A stretch of 64,000 bases of DNA from Silene latifolia. Taxonomy: Eukaryota > Streptophyta > Magnoliopsida > Caryophyllales > Caryophyllaceae. Below are positions 30,751 through 41,124 of this stretch, piece by piece (the first letter of the stretch is position 1; the number at the start of each line of letters is the position of its first letter). The position numbers were made by a program, and so were the translations under genes. The notes below the pieces were generated by a model. It was given only the letters and a program-made list of their open reading frames with translations. It made no database searches and was not told the origin of the DNA. Location of the stretch: positions 36,457,469 through 36,521,468 of the forward strand of contig NC_133538.1 of assembly GCF_048544455.1 (NCBI RefSeq), written 5' to 3'.

Positions 30751-31724
30751 TGTTGGAGCTTGTGTCCTCCACAAATTAGTGTGATAACAATTGTAAATCT
30801 CTTACAGGTTCACAAGGGTATATTTCGTATTTTAATCAGTTGATTAACGATTACCTAATAACGATTGGCTTGCTAGAAAGTTTGACGTTATTATCATACA
30901 GATGGCGGTGATCAACTGGTCCCTAAAGGTCACACCTATAGGATGTGTTTGAGAGATGTGGTTATAGAAATATAATCACGTTGATGCCTTACATGACTAA
31001 ACAGTTAGTCAATGTGTTGATGAGACAATTATTTAATGAAGATTAAATAATATTAGTTGAGACGAATTAACTGTCAATTCGTAAATTGAATATAATAAGT
31101 TATATTTAATTAAATGTATGTAATGTTAGCTTGGACGAATTAATCTGTTAATTCGTAATTAAATGTAATCGGTTATATTTAATATCAACAAGATGAATGT
31201 GTCATAGTGGTAATAGTGTGGGTACTCAAACCAAGAGGTCATGGGTTCGATCCTCACTAGATGACAATTTACACATTTTATGTACATTTTTGGAATAACC
31301 GAAAATAAGAGAAATATCTCTCTTAATTTCGGTAAATTGGACCGAAATTATGAAAAAGAAAATCCACCCTATTTCTCCATATACTCGGTTGTTATAAGGG
31401 GAGATGAGGGAATTTTCTTAACCTAATTCTTTTCCCAATTCTTGCCTCCTCTCATCGGAAGAACACAAAAATCTAAAAATTAATCAGTGATTTTTGGATC
31501 GATTCTAGCAAAATCAAATGGCATTTCTCATATCGTCTTGGGTGCAACTGATAGGCGAATATCAACTTTGATATTGTTCTTAGGCCGTTTTTGCTAGGAC
31601 CAAAGGTTATTTCTTAATCTTTTACAATATTCTTTATGCAATTTAATTTTATGACTAGCTTTCATCATCTTATAGATTCGTTATAGTCCTTAAATTAAAG
31701 GGATGCATACAGATAAATCCCACA
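30751..31724 (+). repeat. 5' LTR of inner Copia (974 bp)
   Basis: Starts TGTTGGAGCTTGTGTCC and ends GATAAATCCCACA. It contains tRNA-like A and B boxes (31203-31254) and a possible TATA box, TATAAGG, at 31393-31399. The segment of about 206 bp at 31384-31589 is missing from the other LTR. Confidence 0.93.
31203..31254 (+). promoter_or_regulatory. tRNA-like A and B boxes inside Copia LTR
   Basis: CATAGTGGTAATAGTGTGGG resembles an RNA polymerase III A box, and GGTTCGATCCT, 21-31 nt further on, is a near-perfect B box. The same pair occurs in the 3' LTR near 49555-49606. It may be a captured SINE head or tRNA relic, or a chance resemblance. A terminator-like T run does not follow closely. Confidence 0.5.
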
Positions 31725-31726
31725 AG

Positions 31727-31738
31727 TGGTATCAGAGC
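31727..31738 (+). promoter_or_regulatory. Primer-binding site, initiator tRNA-Met type
   Basis: TGGTATCAGAGC lies 2 bp after the LTR. It is the classic plant Copia primer site complementary to the 3' end of initiator tRNA-Met. Confidence 0.92.
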
Positions 31739-32439
31739 CAAGGCCACGAATTTTAATTTTGATGATTTTCATAAAATTGTTTGTAAACAATAATTAGGGT
31801 TTGCGAGAAAAAAAGATAATCGGCTGGATTTTTTTTTTGAACCGTGGTATTTTTTTTTCCGTTTCCGTTACTGTTCACGGATGAACAGTAATTTTTTTTT
31901 TAAAAAAAAAAATATATTTTCTGTTTTTTTTCTTTCGGTTTCTCCTGAAAAACCGATTAAAGTTTTTTTTGCGGCTGTTTTTGTTTATGCCGATTTGAAA
32001 AGCATCCGAGAAAAGAATTTTTTTTTTTCTGTTACTGTTCACGTGGTTACTGTTCATAGAGGACAGATTTAAAAAAAAAATTGTCTTGTTTCGGTTCTTA
32101 CAGATAAAACCGTGTACAAAATAAGAAAAGGGCTGTTTTTTTTGTTTTTGCTGTTATTGCCGGAAAAAAAAAACTTGTTTTGTTTTTCCTTGGTTTAGCC
32201 GAGACATATAAAAAAAATAAAGGATTTTGTTTTTTTTGTTTTTTTTGGCCAATTAGTTATTGTGAAACGGTTCACAATTTAAAGATACCATATTATTTTA
32301 AAGGAGTTGAAATTTTGATGGATTAAATTCATATTACAAGTTTAATTTGAATTAAGATTAAATTTAATGTGATTAATTGAGGAATTGTCACTTAATTTGA
32401 TTTAAATAGGTGGTTTGGATAAATTAATCAACATAATTA
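31739..32439 (+). other. Copia leader before the CACTA insertion
   Basis: Noncoding leader with many T and A runs (for example 31890-31912, 32010-32028, 32220-32246). The phrase TTACTGTTCACG(G/T)... recurs at about 31868, 32032 and 32049. No ORF of significance. Continues at 43226. Confidence 0.7.
32437..32439 (+). repeat. 3-bp duplication TTA, left of CACTA-II
   Basis: TTA here and TTA at 43223-43225 flank the CACTA termini, as expected for this superfamily. Confidence 0.85.
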
Positions 32440-32559
32440 CACTACTACACATACCTTACATTAATGACACTTTTCTATTGATGCTTTTATAAAGCGTGGA
32501 CCCGTAAATAACCCTCCAATTTTTTTTTTTTGGAAAACCGCCATATATATGCTAAATTA

Positions 32560-32810
32560 GATTGGCGCAATTTCTAATTTCACTAAAATAATCCAATCCC
32601 CCGCTAATTACTCACGCGCACCGCCACTACTCCTCGTTTCATCTTCAAAATAGAACAAACCCTAAGCTTCAAATTTCTAGGTTTAATTTCATCATCAAAT
32701 TTTCGTTCAATCACCAGCGGCAAAGACGATTCACGCTGCCATTCGATTCTAATTCTTCACCTCACAAAGACGATACAATCTGCTTATTGCATACCATAGG
32801 TACGGTTTCT
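32560..32810 (+). other. CACTA-II 5' leader exon
   Basis: CCGCCACTACTCCTC, CAAACCCTAAGCTTC and a closing CATAG|GTACGG donor near 32798 look like a plant 5' UTR exon and splice site, probably of the element's own transcript. No ORF. Confidence 0.45.
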
Positions 32811-33147
32811 CATTCATTTTCAATCGTTGTATGTTATTGATGGTAATTTTAATTGCTTTATAATCGGGTTATGGCCGTTCTTCCTAATTTTGATCATCAA
32901 TAAATATTATTATGTTATTGCTCAGTCATGAATATTACAGTCAATGTTTGTAGGGTCATAATTCAGGTCTTGATCAGTCATGAATAGTAAGTTATAATCG
33001 GGTTAGGGTTATGGGCGTTCTTCCTAATTCAGGTCATTGATCAGTCATGAATAGTAAGTTTTTGATTCAAAGTAGTAGTTTCGGGTCTGGTCAGTGTTTG
33101 TTAGGGTCTGCTTAGGGTCACTCTTTTCGGCTTTGGATAGGGTCAAT

Positions 33148-33275
33148 AGACACGGTGTTGCAATGTTCGCTAGGGATCAAACCAGCTACAGTTGCTGCGG
33201 TAGCAATCTTTTCTCCATGTTCATCAGTGCCAGTTATGAATGTTACTTTTTTCTCCAATAACCTCTTCCACGAGC
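33148..33275 (-). pseudogene. Captured methionyl-tRNA synthetase exon fragment (catalytic domain)
   Basis: The minus strand reads WKRLLEKKVTFITGTDEHGE then KIATAATVAGLIPSEHCNTV without a stop. FITGTDEHGEKI is the conserved class I methionyl-tRNA synthetase segment near the nucleotide-binding fold; the wording is closest to the plant organellar enzyme. It is the opposite strand to the CACTA genes and to the second fragment at 34459, so the captured locus was rearranged. It cannot encode an enzyme. Confidence 0.85.
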
Positions 33276-34458
33276 AAAATAGGTTCAAAACAACCATTAG
33301 TAAACTGTTGTTCCCTTAACAACATAAAAGAGCCAAGCGCAAAATTTGATGCGACTAACCACAACCTTAGTATTACAGCAGTGCTAACGATGTAACCTAT
33401 GTGGTTAATCCAAGGAGGTCTGTGAGAGGCGCGTGTACTTCAGAACTCCGTGGATTAGCCACAAAGGTCGTGGCATTAGGAGCTCCCTAGTTTTATTAGT
33501 AATAGCACAAAGCCTTCCACAAAAAAAAGATCTTAGGTTTTTGTCAAAAGGATATTTCACAATTCTTTTTCTCCCATAAACACATCCTACGGCAATCCCC
33601 AGTTTACCCAAGGACAACTTAGTAAATCAAGTGTGTACGTTTTCCAGGAAAACAGATAACTTGTTGAGCAATTAGATAGTCCTATACTTGCTCATGCTAA
33701 ATATGTCCAATACATTAATGAGCTAATACAAGGAACATATGTGTGCACTGCAATTATTAAAAGATAATATATAATATTGAATCTAGAAACCTGTAATCAG
33801 CAGAAGTTCATTTCACTTCTAAGCTCAAACAAGAACAAAGTAAGCCACAATCAAAAGAAAAGTATTAAATTTGACCAAGACAATTGCAATCCCAAGAGCT
33901 TTTTAAATCGAAACCAGCTGCTGAAACTTCAAATTCAAACCCAGTGATTAGAAATTTTAAATCAATGCAGCTACTTTATAGTCCGATGGTGAAACAAGGC
34001 GAGTAAATACTAATCCCAAAACCTTGAAATTCATTATTGTCTCAATTTAGACCCATCTCGCCTGATTTAAGAGTTGCTTGCATTTTGGTGAAACCAACAA
34101 TCTCATGCCAGAAATATGATAAAAAAGCTAGGAAGGAGAACTAATAAGCAAAATATTGGGGAAAAGGAAGGAAGGATCAGTAAAAAAAAAAGGAAGAAGA
34201 TGATGTAAACTGAGTAGGTAAGACTTGAGCAAAACAACAAGTTAACGGAGTTTGACATTAAACTTAACTTAAGTCACATTTTGGAGTTATTAATTAAGTT
34301 TAGGGGTATACCGTATGATTCACTAAAAAGCGGGGTATATGGTAGAAAGTAAAAAAAATCGGAGGGAACATCGTAGAAAACCCAAAAATTATTCTCTGAA
34401 TCAAACTTTGGCTGAGGCCATATGAACTATCTTAGGGTGTAAGACAGTCTTAGTGTAG
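33276..34458. other. Foreign noncoding DNA between synthetase fragments
   Basis: No protein match. It may be captured intron sequence. Positions 34240-34375 carry a dispersed repeat related, in inverted orientation, to 14970-15110. Confidence 0.4.
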
Positions 34459-34563
34459 CATGAAGCAGTTGTTAATGAGTTCTATTTAAGAGTTCTTGAA
34501 AATGGGGATATTTATCGAGCTGACTATGAAGGGCTTTACTGTATCAATTGTGAAGAGTACATG
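34459..34563 (+). pseudogene. Captured methionyl-tRNA synthetase exon fragment (downstream exon)
   Basis: The plus strand reads HEAVVNEFYLRVLENGDIYR then ADYEGLYCINCEEYM with no stop. It ends at ATG|GTATAT, a possible splice donor. NGDIYRxDYEGLYCxxCEEY is the segment of methionyl-tRNA synthetase just before the zinc-binding/connective region, and in the enzyme it follows the FITGTDEHG segment by about 60 residues. Together with 33148-33275 it identifies the source gene with good certainty. Confidence 0.87.
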
Positions 34564-35798
34564 GTATATTATTATATATCAATTTCTCAACAGTAAATGA
34601 ATTGCATACATTGTAATTCTAACTTTTGGAGGCAAATGGTAGCACCTGGTGCCTATTCCTCTGCCAACTTCTTTCTTTGGTTATAGCTAAAAACACGGGC
34701 ACCTGTTTTCTTGGCTAGTGATGTTTGTGTTTTCTGCATCTACTTCCACCAACGGGTATTAACTAATTATTCCTGTCCATTAGGCCAAGAAATAATATTG
34801 GTTCTTCAGTTAGCTAAGGCATATTGTGACGATTATAGTGACATGCCTAGAGCATATATGCTAGTCAAAGTTTTGGGTAAGACCGTCTTAAGGTTCTATG
34901 GCATGTTAGAATAAGACGAAGACATGGTTAGGATTTTAAGGTTCAGGGATGCTTTTAAAGTCCCTATCGATAAATGCATGGAAAGGGTAAAATCTTGGGT
35001 CCTCAATTCGGGTACTGGCTGATTTATTTAGGTCGGGTCATTTGGGCAGGATCAATTTTTCTAGGACTATAACTAACCATGTCATCAAGTTCATATCGTA
35101 GCATTTCTGAAACTCGTCATCTACACCACCCATAGGCATCCTTCGGTGACGTAGTGAAAACTGCATTATAACCAATATAGTTCTTGTCGTAGCTAATGAT
35201 CTATAATTCTATATCTTGCCCTAAGATATGAGACCTGATCTTGTGTTAAGCCTTCCCATGTGTTAAATCAAAGAACTGGCTGTTATAAGTGTGAACTTCC
35301 AATTTATGAATCACTTTTTTTTCTTTGAAGTCTGACCCTCCAATATTTTATTAGTAATAACTTTTTTACATTTTGAATCTCAGGTGTGCTGTTGATTGCT
35401 CGGAAAATTTAGGGTTGCGATTCGTAATTTCCGATTCATCTGTTTTTGGATATCAGGTGCCACAAATAAAATAGTTCTCTCATCTCCTCTCCTCTTCTCT
35501 TCTCTCCTTTTGTTTAGTTTCCTATTGGATTTTTATTGTTTGTGATCAACTTCGGTGATTCTCGTTTTAAGTCTATTTTCTCTAGTTAATTAAGCCATGT
35601 TCACTTCTTTATCTACTTAAACATACAATGAGTATTAAAATATTTATAAACGTTATTATTTTTTACAGTTTCATGATTAGTCGTTATTTATCTTGTACTC
35701 TTGGGACATTAGCAAATGTTTTTTTTCTACGAGTATTAAAATACCATACATGTTTAATCAATATGGGTGTGTCTCTGGTTTTTTTTTGTTTGTGAAGA
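34564..35798. other. Unassigned part of CACTA-II before TNP2
   Basis: Two coding-like stretches (EIILVLQLAKAYCDDYSDMP near 34780; FKVPIDKCMERVKSWVLNSG near 34955) are not recognised and may be further captured exons. From 35460 a CT-rich leader (CTCATCTCCTCTCCTCTTCT) resembles the 5' UTR of the transposase gene. Confidence 0.45.
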
Positions 35799-36850
35799 CA
35801 TGGATACAAGTTGGATTACATTGCCAAATGACCATTCGAACTACATAGATGGTTGTTTGAAATTTATTGCGATAGCTAAAGAAAGTCTTGTAGAAGAAAA
35901 ACAAAGTGTCCTTGTAAAAATTGCAAATTACGTTATTGGTTGCCGCTTAGTGAAGTAGAGGGGCATATTTTGTTCAAAGGCTTTTATCAAAAGTATACAA
36001 ATTGGATTTGGCATGATAAAGGGGATGTTCTTGATCATATAACTAGTGTTGATGTTGGTAGCACTAGTAAAGGATCATTTGTAGGTCGTGATGATATGAG
36101 TGGTCTATTCAATGCAGCTAATTTGGTTAACGTTTCACACTTTTCTAAAGGGGTTATGATGAACTTCCTCACTCACACATGAAAAATAGCGATATTGATG
36201 ATCTATCTATGGGATGTAGTTATAATGATGATTCAGATCATGAGTATGGCTCTGATAAGTTATATGGTGATGAATCTCATAATGAATCTAATAAACCATC
36301 AGAAGGAAACAACATTGAGGAAGAGGCAAAGTATAAAAGATTGTTTGAGGCCGCAAATGAAGAACTTTATGAAGAATGTCAAACTTTCTCAAAATTGTCC
36401 TTTATTTTACACTTGTTTCATATTAAGTGTATGTTTCATCGGTCCAATGATTCATTCAATAAATTAATTGAACTTCTACTCGAAGCATTTCCCCAAATCA
36501 GAGAATTCCCGTCATCTTATTACGAGGGGAAAAAGTGAATTAACAACTTTGGCCTTGGATATGAAAAAATTCATGCATGCCCAAGTAACTACATGCTATA
36601 TTGGGGGGGAATTTTCGGAAAAGGAGGAGTGTCATGTTTGCCACACATCAAGATGGAAAACAAGTAATGGTGAAGGTAAAGCATAGAAAGGAGGAGTGTC
36701 ATGTTTTCCACACATCAAGATGGAAAACAAGTAATGGTGAAGGTAAAGCAAAGAAAGGCGGAGTGTCATGTTTGCCACACATCAAGGTAACATACATTAC
36801 TTTAACTATTAACCCACTAACCCACGTTTACCCACCCTCTAAGTCAGTCA
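35799..36850 (+). pseudogene. CACTA-II TNP2 transposase, N-terminal remnant
   Basis: MDTSWITLPNDHSNYIDGCL at 35801 is the start of the transposase-associated domain; after a frameshift near 35945 it continues as GFYQKYTNWIWHDKGD. An acidic linker follows (36179-36538: DHEYGSDKLYGDE, then YKRLFEAANEELYEECQTFS and FIKCMF-type core start). ECHVCHTSRWKTS near 36627 is the TNP2 zinc-binding piece, now expanded into a minisatellite. The catalytic core and DUF4218 are deleted. Confidence 0.8.
36620..36787 (+). repeat. 67-bp minisatellite derived from transposase coding DNA
   Basis: GGAGGAGTGTCATGTTT starts at 36623, 36690 and 36757 (third copy GGCGGAG), an exact 67-bp period with about 2.5 copies. 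67 is not a multiple of three, so each copy changes frame. The unit encodes the TNP2 Cys-x-x-Cys segment. Confidence 0.92.
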
Positions 36851-37175
36851 ATCACCTCCATTACTTCTGATGGGTTAAAAGTTGATAGAATTTTGGATAT
36901 TGATTGGAGTATACTTAATGAGAGTGAGAATGATTGGAAGAGTCATGCTTCTACTATTGCTCAAATCTATACAGTTGAAGTTAAAGCTTTAGATTTGTTG
37001 TGTTGTTTTATTTTTTTAGTTAATAGTGTATGATTTGGTTGAACATGTTTGTCGAAACCTAATGTTATCAGATTTAAGAAATGACCTCCAAAATTCGGTA
37101 AAAACTTTCTGATTTAGGATCCATTTTTCAATCAAAGAACACTTATGACTTATCTCTCTATTAAGACTAAATATT

Positions 37176-38272
37176 AATTACTCCCTTTTATATACCACTT
37201 TTTCAAATTTACTCCCTTTTATATTATTTTTTCAAAATTACCACCTTAACATTTTAGAACTTTAGAATTTGATACCAAAATGCAACCCAGGCAACTACAA
37301 GTGTTCTTTTCCGGCAATTTTAAACTTCTCCTCCTAAAATGTGTTTTTTATGACCAAAATACCCTTATACACATTATCTTATATTCAATCTTCATCTTCT
37401 ACATTTTTAGTTGTTCATAATTTTCATTTTCTCTCTTTATATCTATTTCTTTTCCTCATATCCACTTTAATGTGCTATTTTTTCATGAAGATTGTAATCA
37501 AGCATCTAAAAAAATAAATATGTGGTAAGTATTATGAAATTTATCTCCTTAATTGTAAAATTTATAGTGTGCTTTACACCCAATTGATCCCCACTCTTTT
37601 CCGAAATTACAAATTCAATTCCTCTTTCTGGAACTCAAACTGCACATGATAATTAACACTAAAAAAGAAGTGAATGCCATTTCTCTGCATTAAAATGCAA
37701 ACAATCTGCTGTAAGTTAATCAATTTTAGCTATTTGGGGATTTAAATTAGGTGATTTAGAAATTGTACTTCACTAACTCAGCCATTGACCTTAACTAAGC
37801 AAAGATAATGAAAAAATAAAGTTAATTAAGACATGCAATCATTAAGTAAATCCTAATTTTAAGAAAATAAATTCTGAAAATTAAAGAACTATGCATTCGG
37901 GTTACATCAATAGATATAAGTTAATAAACAAGACAAACTAACTTGATTAAAGTAGCAATTGGGAATTTGAAGTAAAAATGCAAAATGGATGATTGATTGA
38001 GGATATGAGGACGGAAGAAACCCAAAATAAAGGGGATTCAGACTTAAGAGGTTTAGTTTAAAGGAAGAGGTAAACATGGGTGATATGTTACAATAACTTG
38101 GTAAAAGAGGGACTTATTAATGTAAGGGTAAAAGGTCCATTAAGTTATTTTTTCACCGGAAAAGAATATTGGTATCAATATTTAAAGTTTTGATATCTTA
38201 AGGTAGTCATTTTGAAAAAAAATTATAAAAGGGAGTAAATTTGAAAAAGTGGTATATAAAAGGTAGTAATTA
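37176..38272. mobile_element. Insertion with ~100-bp terminal inverted repeats (MITE-like)
   Basis: The left arm starts TAATTACTCCCTTTTATATA and the right arm is its inverse ending at 38272. Similarity extends about 100 bp inward (CCACTTTTTCAAATTTACTC, then TTGATACCA). The interior has no ORF. Long inverted ends suggest a Mutator-like or foldback non-autonomous element. I could not identify a convincing 8-10 bp duplication, so the class is open. Confidence 0.65.
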
Positions 38273-38589
38273 CAAGTACCGCTCCTTACCGGAACAACCA
38301 CTCACCACCACCATCACTACTCCAGCTTAACTTTCATACCCACCACTCCAACGGAGATAACTGTGTGAATTGTGATGCCTCCCCCAGATGCTTATCCATG
38401 GCTGTCAATTACTAGTTAAAAATCAACTAGCCTTTATACAATCCAATGAATATAAGCTCCAATATAATCAACACTTGTTATCTCAGTTTGGTGCGCATCT
38501 TTAAAATCCGGATTCAATGAAATCCAAGTGCTTTATCGGATTTTTTTTATATCCATTATTCATTCACTCACCTCCTTCAATACCCCAGT

Positions 38590-38846
38590 TAGTTTCAACC
38601 ATCAATGCTTTTAGAACTGTAAAAGAAGGTTCGCTACAACGTATCAGAGTCCCTCAAATTAGCTACTTGGAACCAAAACTCAGGTTGACTTGCCTGAGTT
38701 TGTCTAATGTTGGGTTCAATGGGCAAATACCGATAGAGATCTCGCGATTGGTTAACTTGCTCAGTCTCAATCTTTCATCTATTTTTTACTTGTTTGGAAT
38801 TTATCCTCTGAAACTAGAAAATCCCAGTTTGGAATTTATCCTCTGA
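38590..38846 (+). pseudogene. Captured LRR receptor-like protein fragment
   Basis: The reading LRLTCLSLSNVGFNGQIPIE, ISRLVNLLSLNLSS and LKLENPSLEFIL is the first leucine-rich-repeat block of plant receptor-like proteins (usual form: LxxLNLSNAGFxGQIPxEISxLTxLVxLDLS, then LKLENPNL). These are cell-surface immune or developmental receptors. Only this small N-terminal piece is present, with no signal peptide or membrane anchor. A 35-bp direct duplication (GGAATTTATCCTCTGAAACT...) lies at its end (38788-38862). It is another host gene scrap carried by CACTA-II. Confidence 0.8.
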
Positions 38847-38960
38847 AACTAGAAAACCCCTGAATTATGTTTTGTCTATTTTTGTTCTCTTTTTAAGAAT
38901 TTTGTGATCTTATTTGTTTATTACATATCACCATTCCATTTGTGCTCAATTGTTCACAGA

Positions 38961-39957
38961 TAAGGAAGGAAACTATAAGACGGTCAGTTACGCTATTCAA
39001 CCGCATGATGTTTGGCATGATAATGGTACTAAGTACTTTATGACGTTTAATGAGTTTTATCAACCACTCAAAATGGGAGGACATATTCTTATTAGATTTA
39101 TCAGCCATGTTGCGAAAACTGAGCAAATTTGTCCTATTAACGAATTAGATTGGCGCCATGTTAGTGCACAACTGAAAGTTTACATTTTAAAGCTAATTCG
39201 AGTAAGTTTTTAGTATATGCAGATAGTTTGGATTCTTATTTTTTTTTTGACTTAATTGACAAGATAATAATTCATAACAGTTTATTTGAGTATCTTCTTT
39301 ACTTCTCTTTTTCAAGGATCGTTTTGTGATACCGGATGGAGAATTATTTGACCAAGCAATTCTCAAGCGCACGGGTAATAGTGTAAGGCAATATAGACAT
39401 CACTTGAAGAAGATATTTTTCAAACCAATGATTAAGACCAAAGAACAAATATATGAAGCAGTGCCTGATGGACATCCTCGTCGTAGTTGGATTCGTTTGG
39501 TTGATTATTGGTATTCTGACAAGGGACAGGTACACCTTTAATTTAAAATATGAAACAAAGTGTTCTTCACTCTTGCTGGTTAATTTCAAATTTTGTACTT
39601 TTGTAGTGAAAATGTCTGTAATATATATTTCGTACAGAGATTGGCTGAATGTGGAAAAGAAGCACGTGGTAATCAAAATCATATGCATACAACGGGGCCT
39701 ACTAGCTATGCTAACATACGAGCTGATTTTGTAAAATTTCCATCTCTAAAACTTCTCATGTATATTCAATTTGAAATGTATTAAATGCTCAATCATCTTT
39801 TTATTTACTATTGTTGTGTGACTAACAGGAAGAGAAGAATAAAAGAGAACCAAGTGTTTTGGAGATTTTCAAGCAAACGCATCGTAAGAAAGATGGAACA
39901 TTTGTAAAAGACACGGTGACAGAGGATTTCTTGGTAAGCATATCCTATTTCCTTGGT
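38961..39957 (+). pseudogene. CACTA-II second gene, exons (Transposase_24 / Ptta En/Spm family)
   Basis: Four exon-like blocks with plausible splice sites: 38961-39199 (HDVWHDNGTKYFMTFNEFYQ, then LDWRHVSAQLKVYILKLIR); 39318-39529 (DRFVIPDGELFDQAILKRTG, then HPRRSWIRLVDYWYSDKGQ|GTACAC); 39640-39733 (RLAECGKEARGNQNHMHTTG, then ANIRADF); and 39831-39933 (EEKNKREPSVLEIFKQTHRK then KDGTFVKDTVTEDFL|GTAAGC). This order (W.xxF.xYW, N..x..xHTTGxxSYA, EP...xFxxTHxKKDGTFVD) is the plant En/Spm-family transposase domain, the TnpA-side product. Individual exons look open, so this gene is better preserved than TNP2. Confidence 0.85.
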
Positions 39958-40694
39958 AAGCAATTTACTCAGTACCGTCAGACAGATGATAGTGAATGTA
40001 CAGATCCCAAGAGATTAACGTATGTTAAGGAGATTCGAACCGGTGTCTGCCACTACAACAAATGTACTGCCATGGTTATTTATTTACACGCTTAAATATT
40101 TGTTCAAACATTAAATGCAACAGTTACTTTTTTTGGAAATTATATATACAATTGAGTGCAAATGTTATACATAAATATCTGTTGGTGTCGTGGAGGCGGC
40201 AAGGGATAGTGTGTGCGGTCTAGGTTCGATTTCCGCATAAATTCATTTTTTCTGTAATATTTTATTTTATATGTATAATGTATTCATCATTCTGAGGAAA
40301 ACAAATTTTAATTATTATGTATCAAAAAAAATCTCTCATCTGATTTCTATCTTTCTTTTTTAAACGAATAATGATTTACATTTGACTGAGATGTTGTGTG
40401 AAAGTGCTGAAAAGCATTAATGGTTGTGTTTGTGAATTTAGTTTATTAATTTGTGTGAATATTTCGTAAAATGTGGACGGGTTTTTCTTAATAAATGAGG
40501 AATGTGCTGCATCATCATCTTTTTCTGTTCCTTGTACATGTTTTGCTCATATTTTGCCTCATTCTTCTCCTTTTCTTATATAATACATCACTACTGCTTA
40601 TTCAAAGTTTGAGCTGTTCATATAATAAAATTGTTGAGATTGAAATTATCTTAATATACTTATTAAGATCTATATTTTATTTTATTTTTTTTAG
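39958..40694. other. Intron-like sequence with possible SINE fragment
   Basis: Lies between exons of the second CACTA-II gene. At 40182-40245 GGTGTCGTGGAGGCGGCAAGG followed by AGGTTCGATTTCCGC resembles polymerase III A and B boxes, so a partial tRNA-derived SINE is possible. The rest is AT-rich. Confidence 0.4.
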
Positions 40695-41124
40695 ATTGAT
40701 GTAGATGCAAGTATTGATATGGAAACTACCCTACACCCATCTAATTCAAAATCTCGTGTACAACTTGAGAATGAAGCCTTTAACAAAGTAATGTACGGCA
40801 AGGATACCCCTACACGTCCAGTTGGTTATGGATATGGTGTAAAGCAAAGTGATGTGTTTGGAGTACATAGTTTCTTAAGAAAAGAGGGATTTGGTTGTGG
40901 AGCCAGTAGTAGTCTAGCCTTAGAAAATATGAAGAAGGCTGTGGATGATGTGACCAAAGAAAATAAAGAGCTAAAAACCCAGTGTAATGAGAGTAATGGA
41001 CTATTGAAAAAAATGACGACACAGTTTGCTCAAATACTGGACCTCTTTAGTACTGGAAAAGCTACGACTGAAGTTATAGACATGGCAACATCAGTCTTGA
41101 ACATGAACATGGGCAGTACACAGG
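40695..41124 (+). pseudogene. CACTA-II second gene, penultimate exon
   Basis: Starts after TTTTTTTAG and reads IDVDASIDMETTLHPSNSKS, EAFNKVMYGKDTPTRPVGYG, YGVKQSDVFGVHSFLRKEGF and a coiled-coil tail, ending GSTQ at a GTATGA donor (41125). The VxGYGxGVxxSDVFG line is common at the end of En/Spm-family plant transposases. No stop in frame. The ATG at 40719 is internal. Confidence 0.82.

Noticed and set aside
31875-32072. Opposed 60-residue ORFs rich in Lys/Phe
   Set aside because: They come from A and T homopolymer runs in the Copia leader.
33405-33617. Minus-strand ORF between the synthetase fragments as another captured exon
   Set aside because: No similarity to methionyl-tRNA synthetase or another known family; left as unassigned.
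40051-40064. CACTACAACAAATG, similar to a CACTA terminus, inside CACTA-II
   Set aside because: No matching inverted end was found nearby, so a third CACTA element is not supported.
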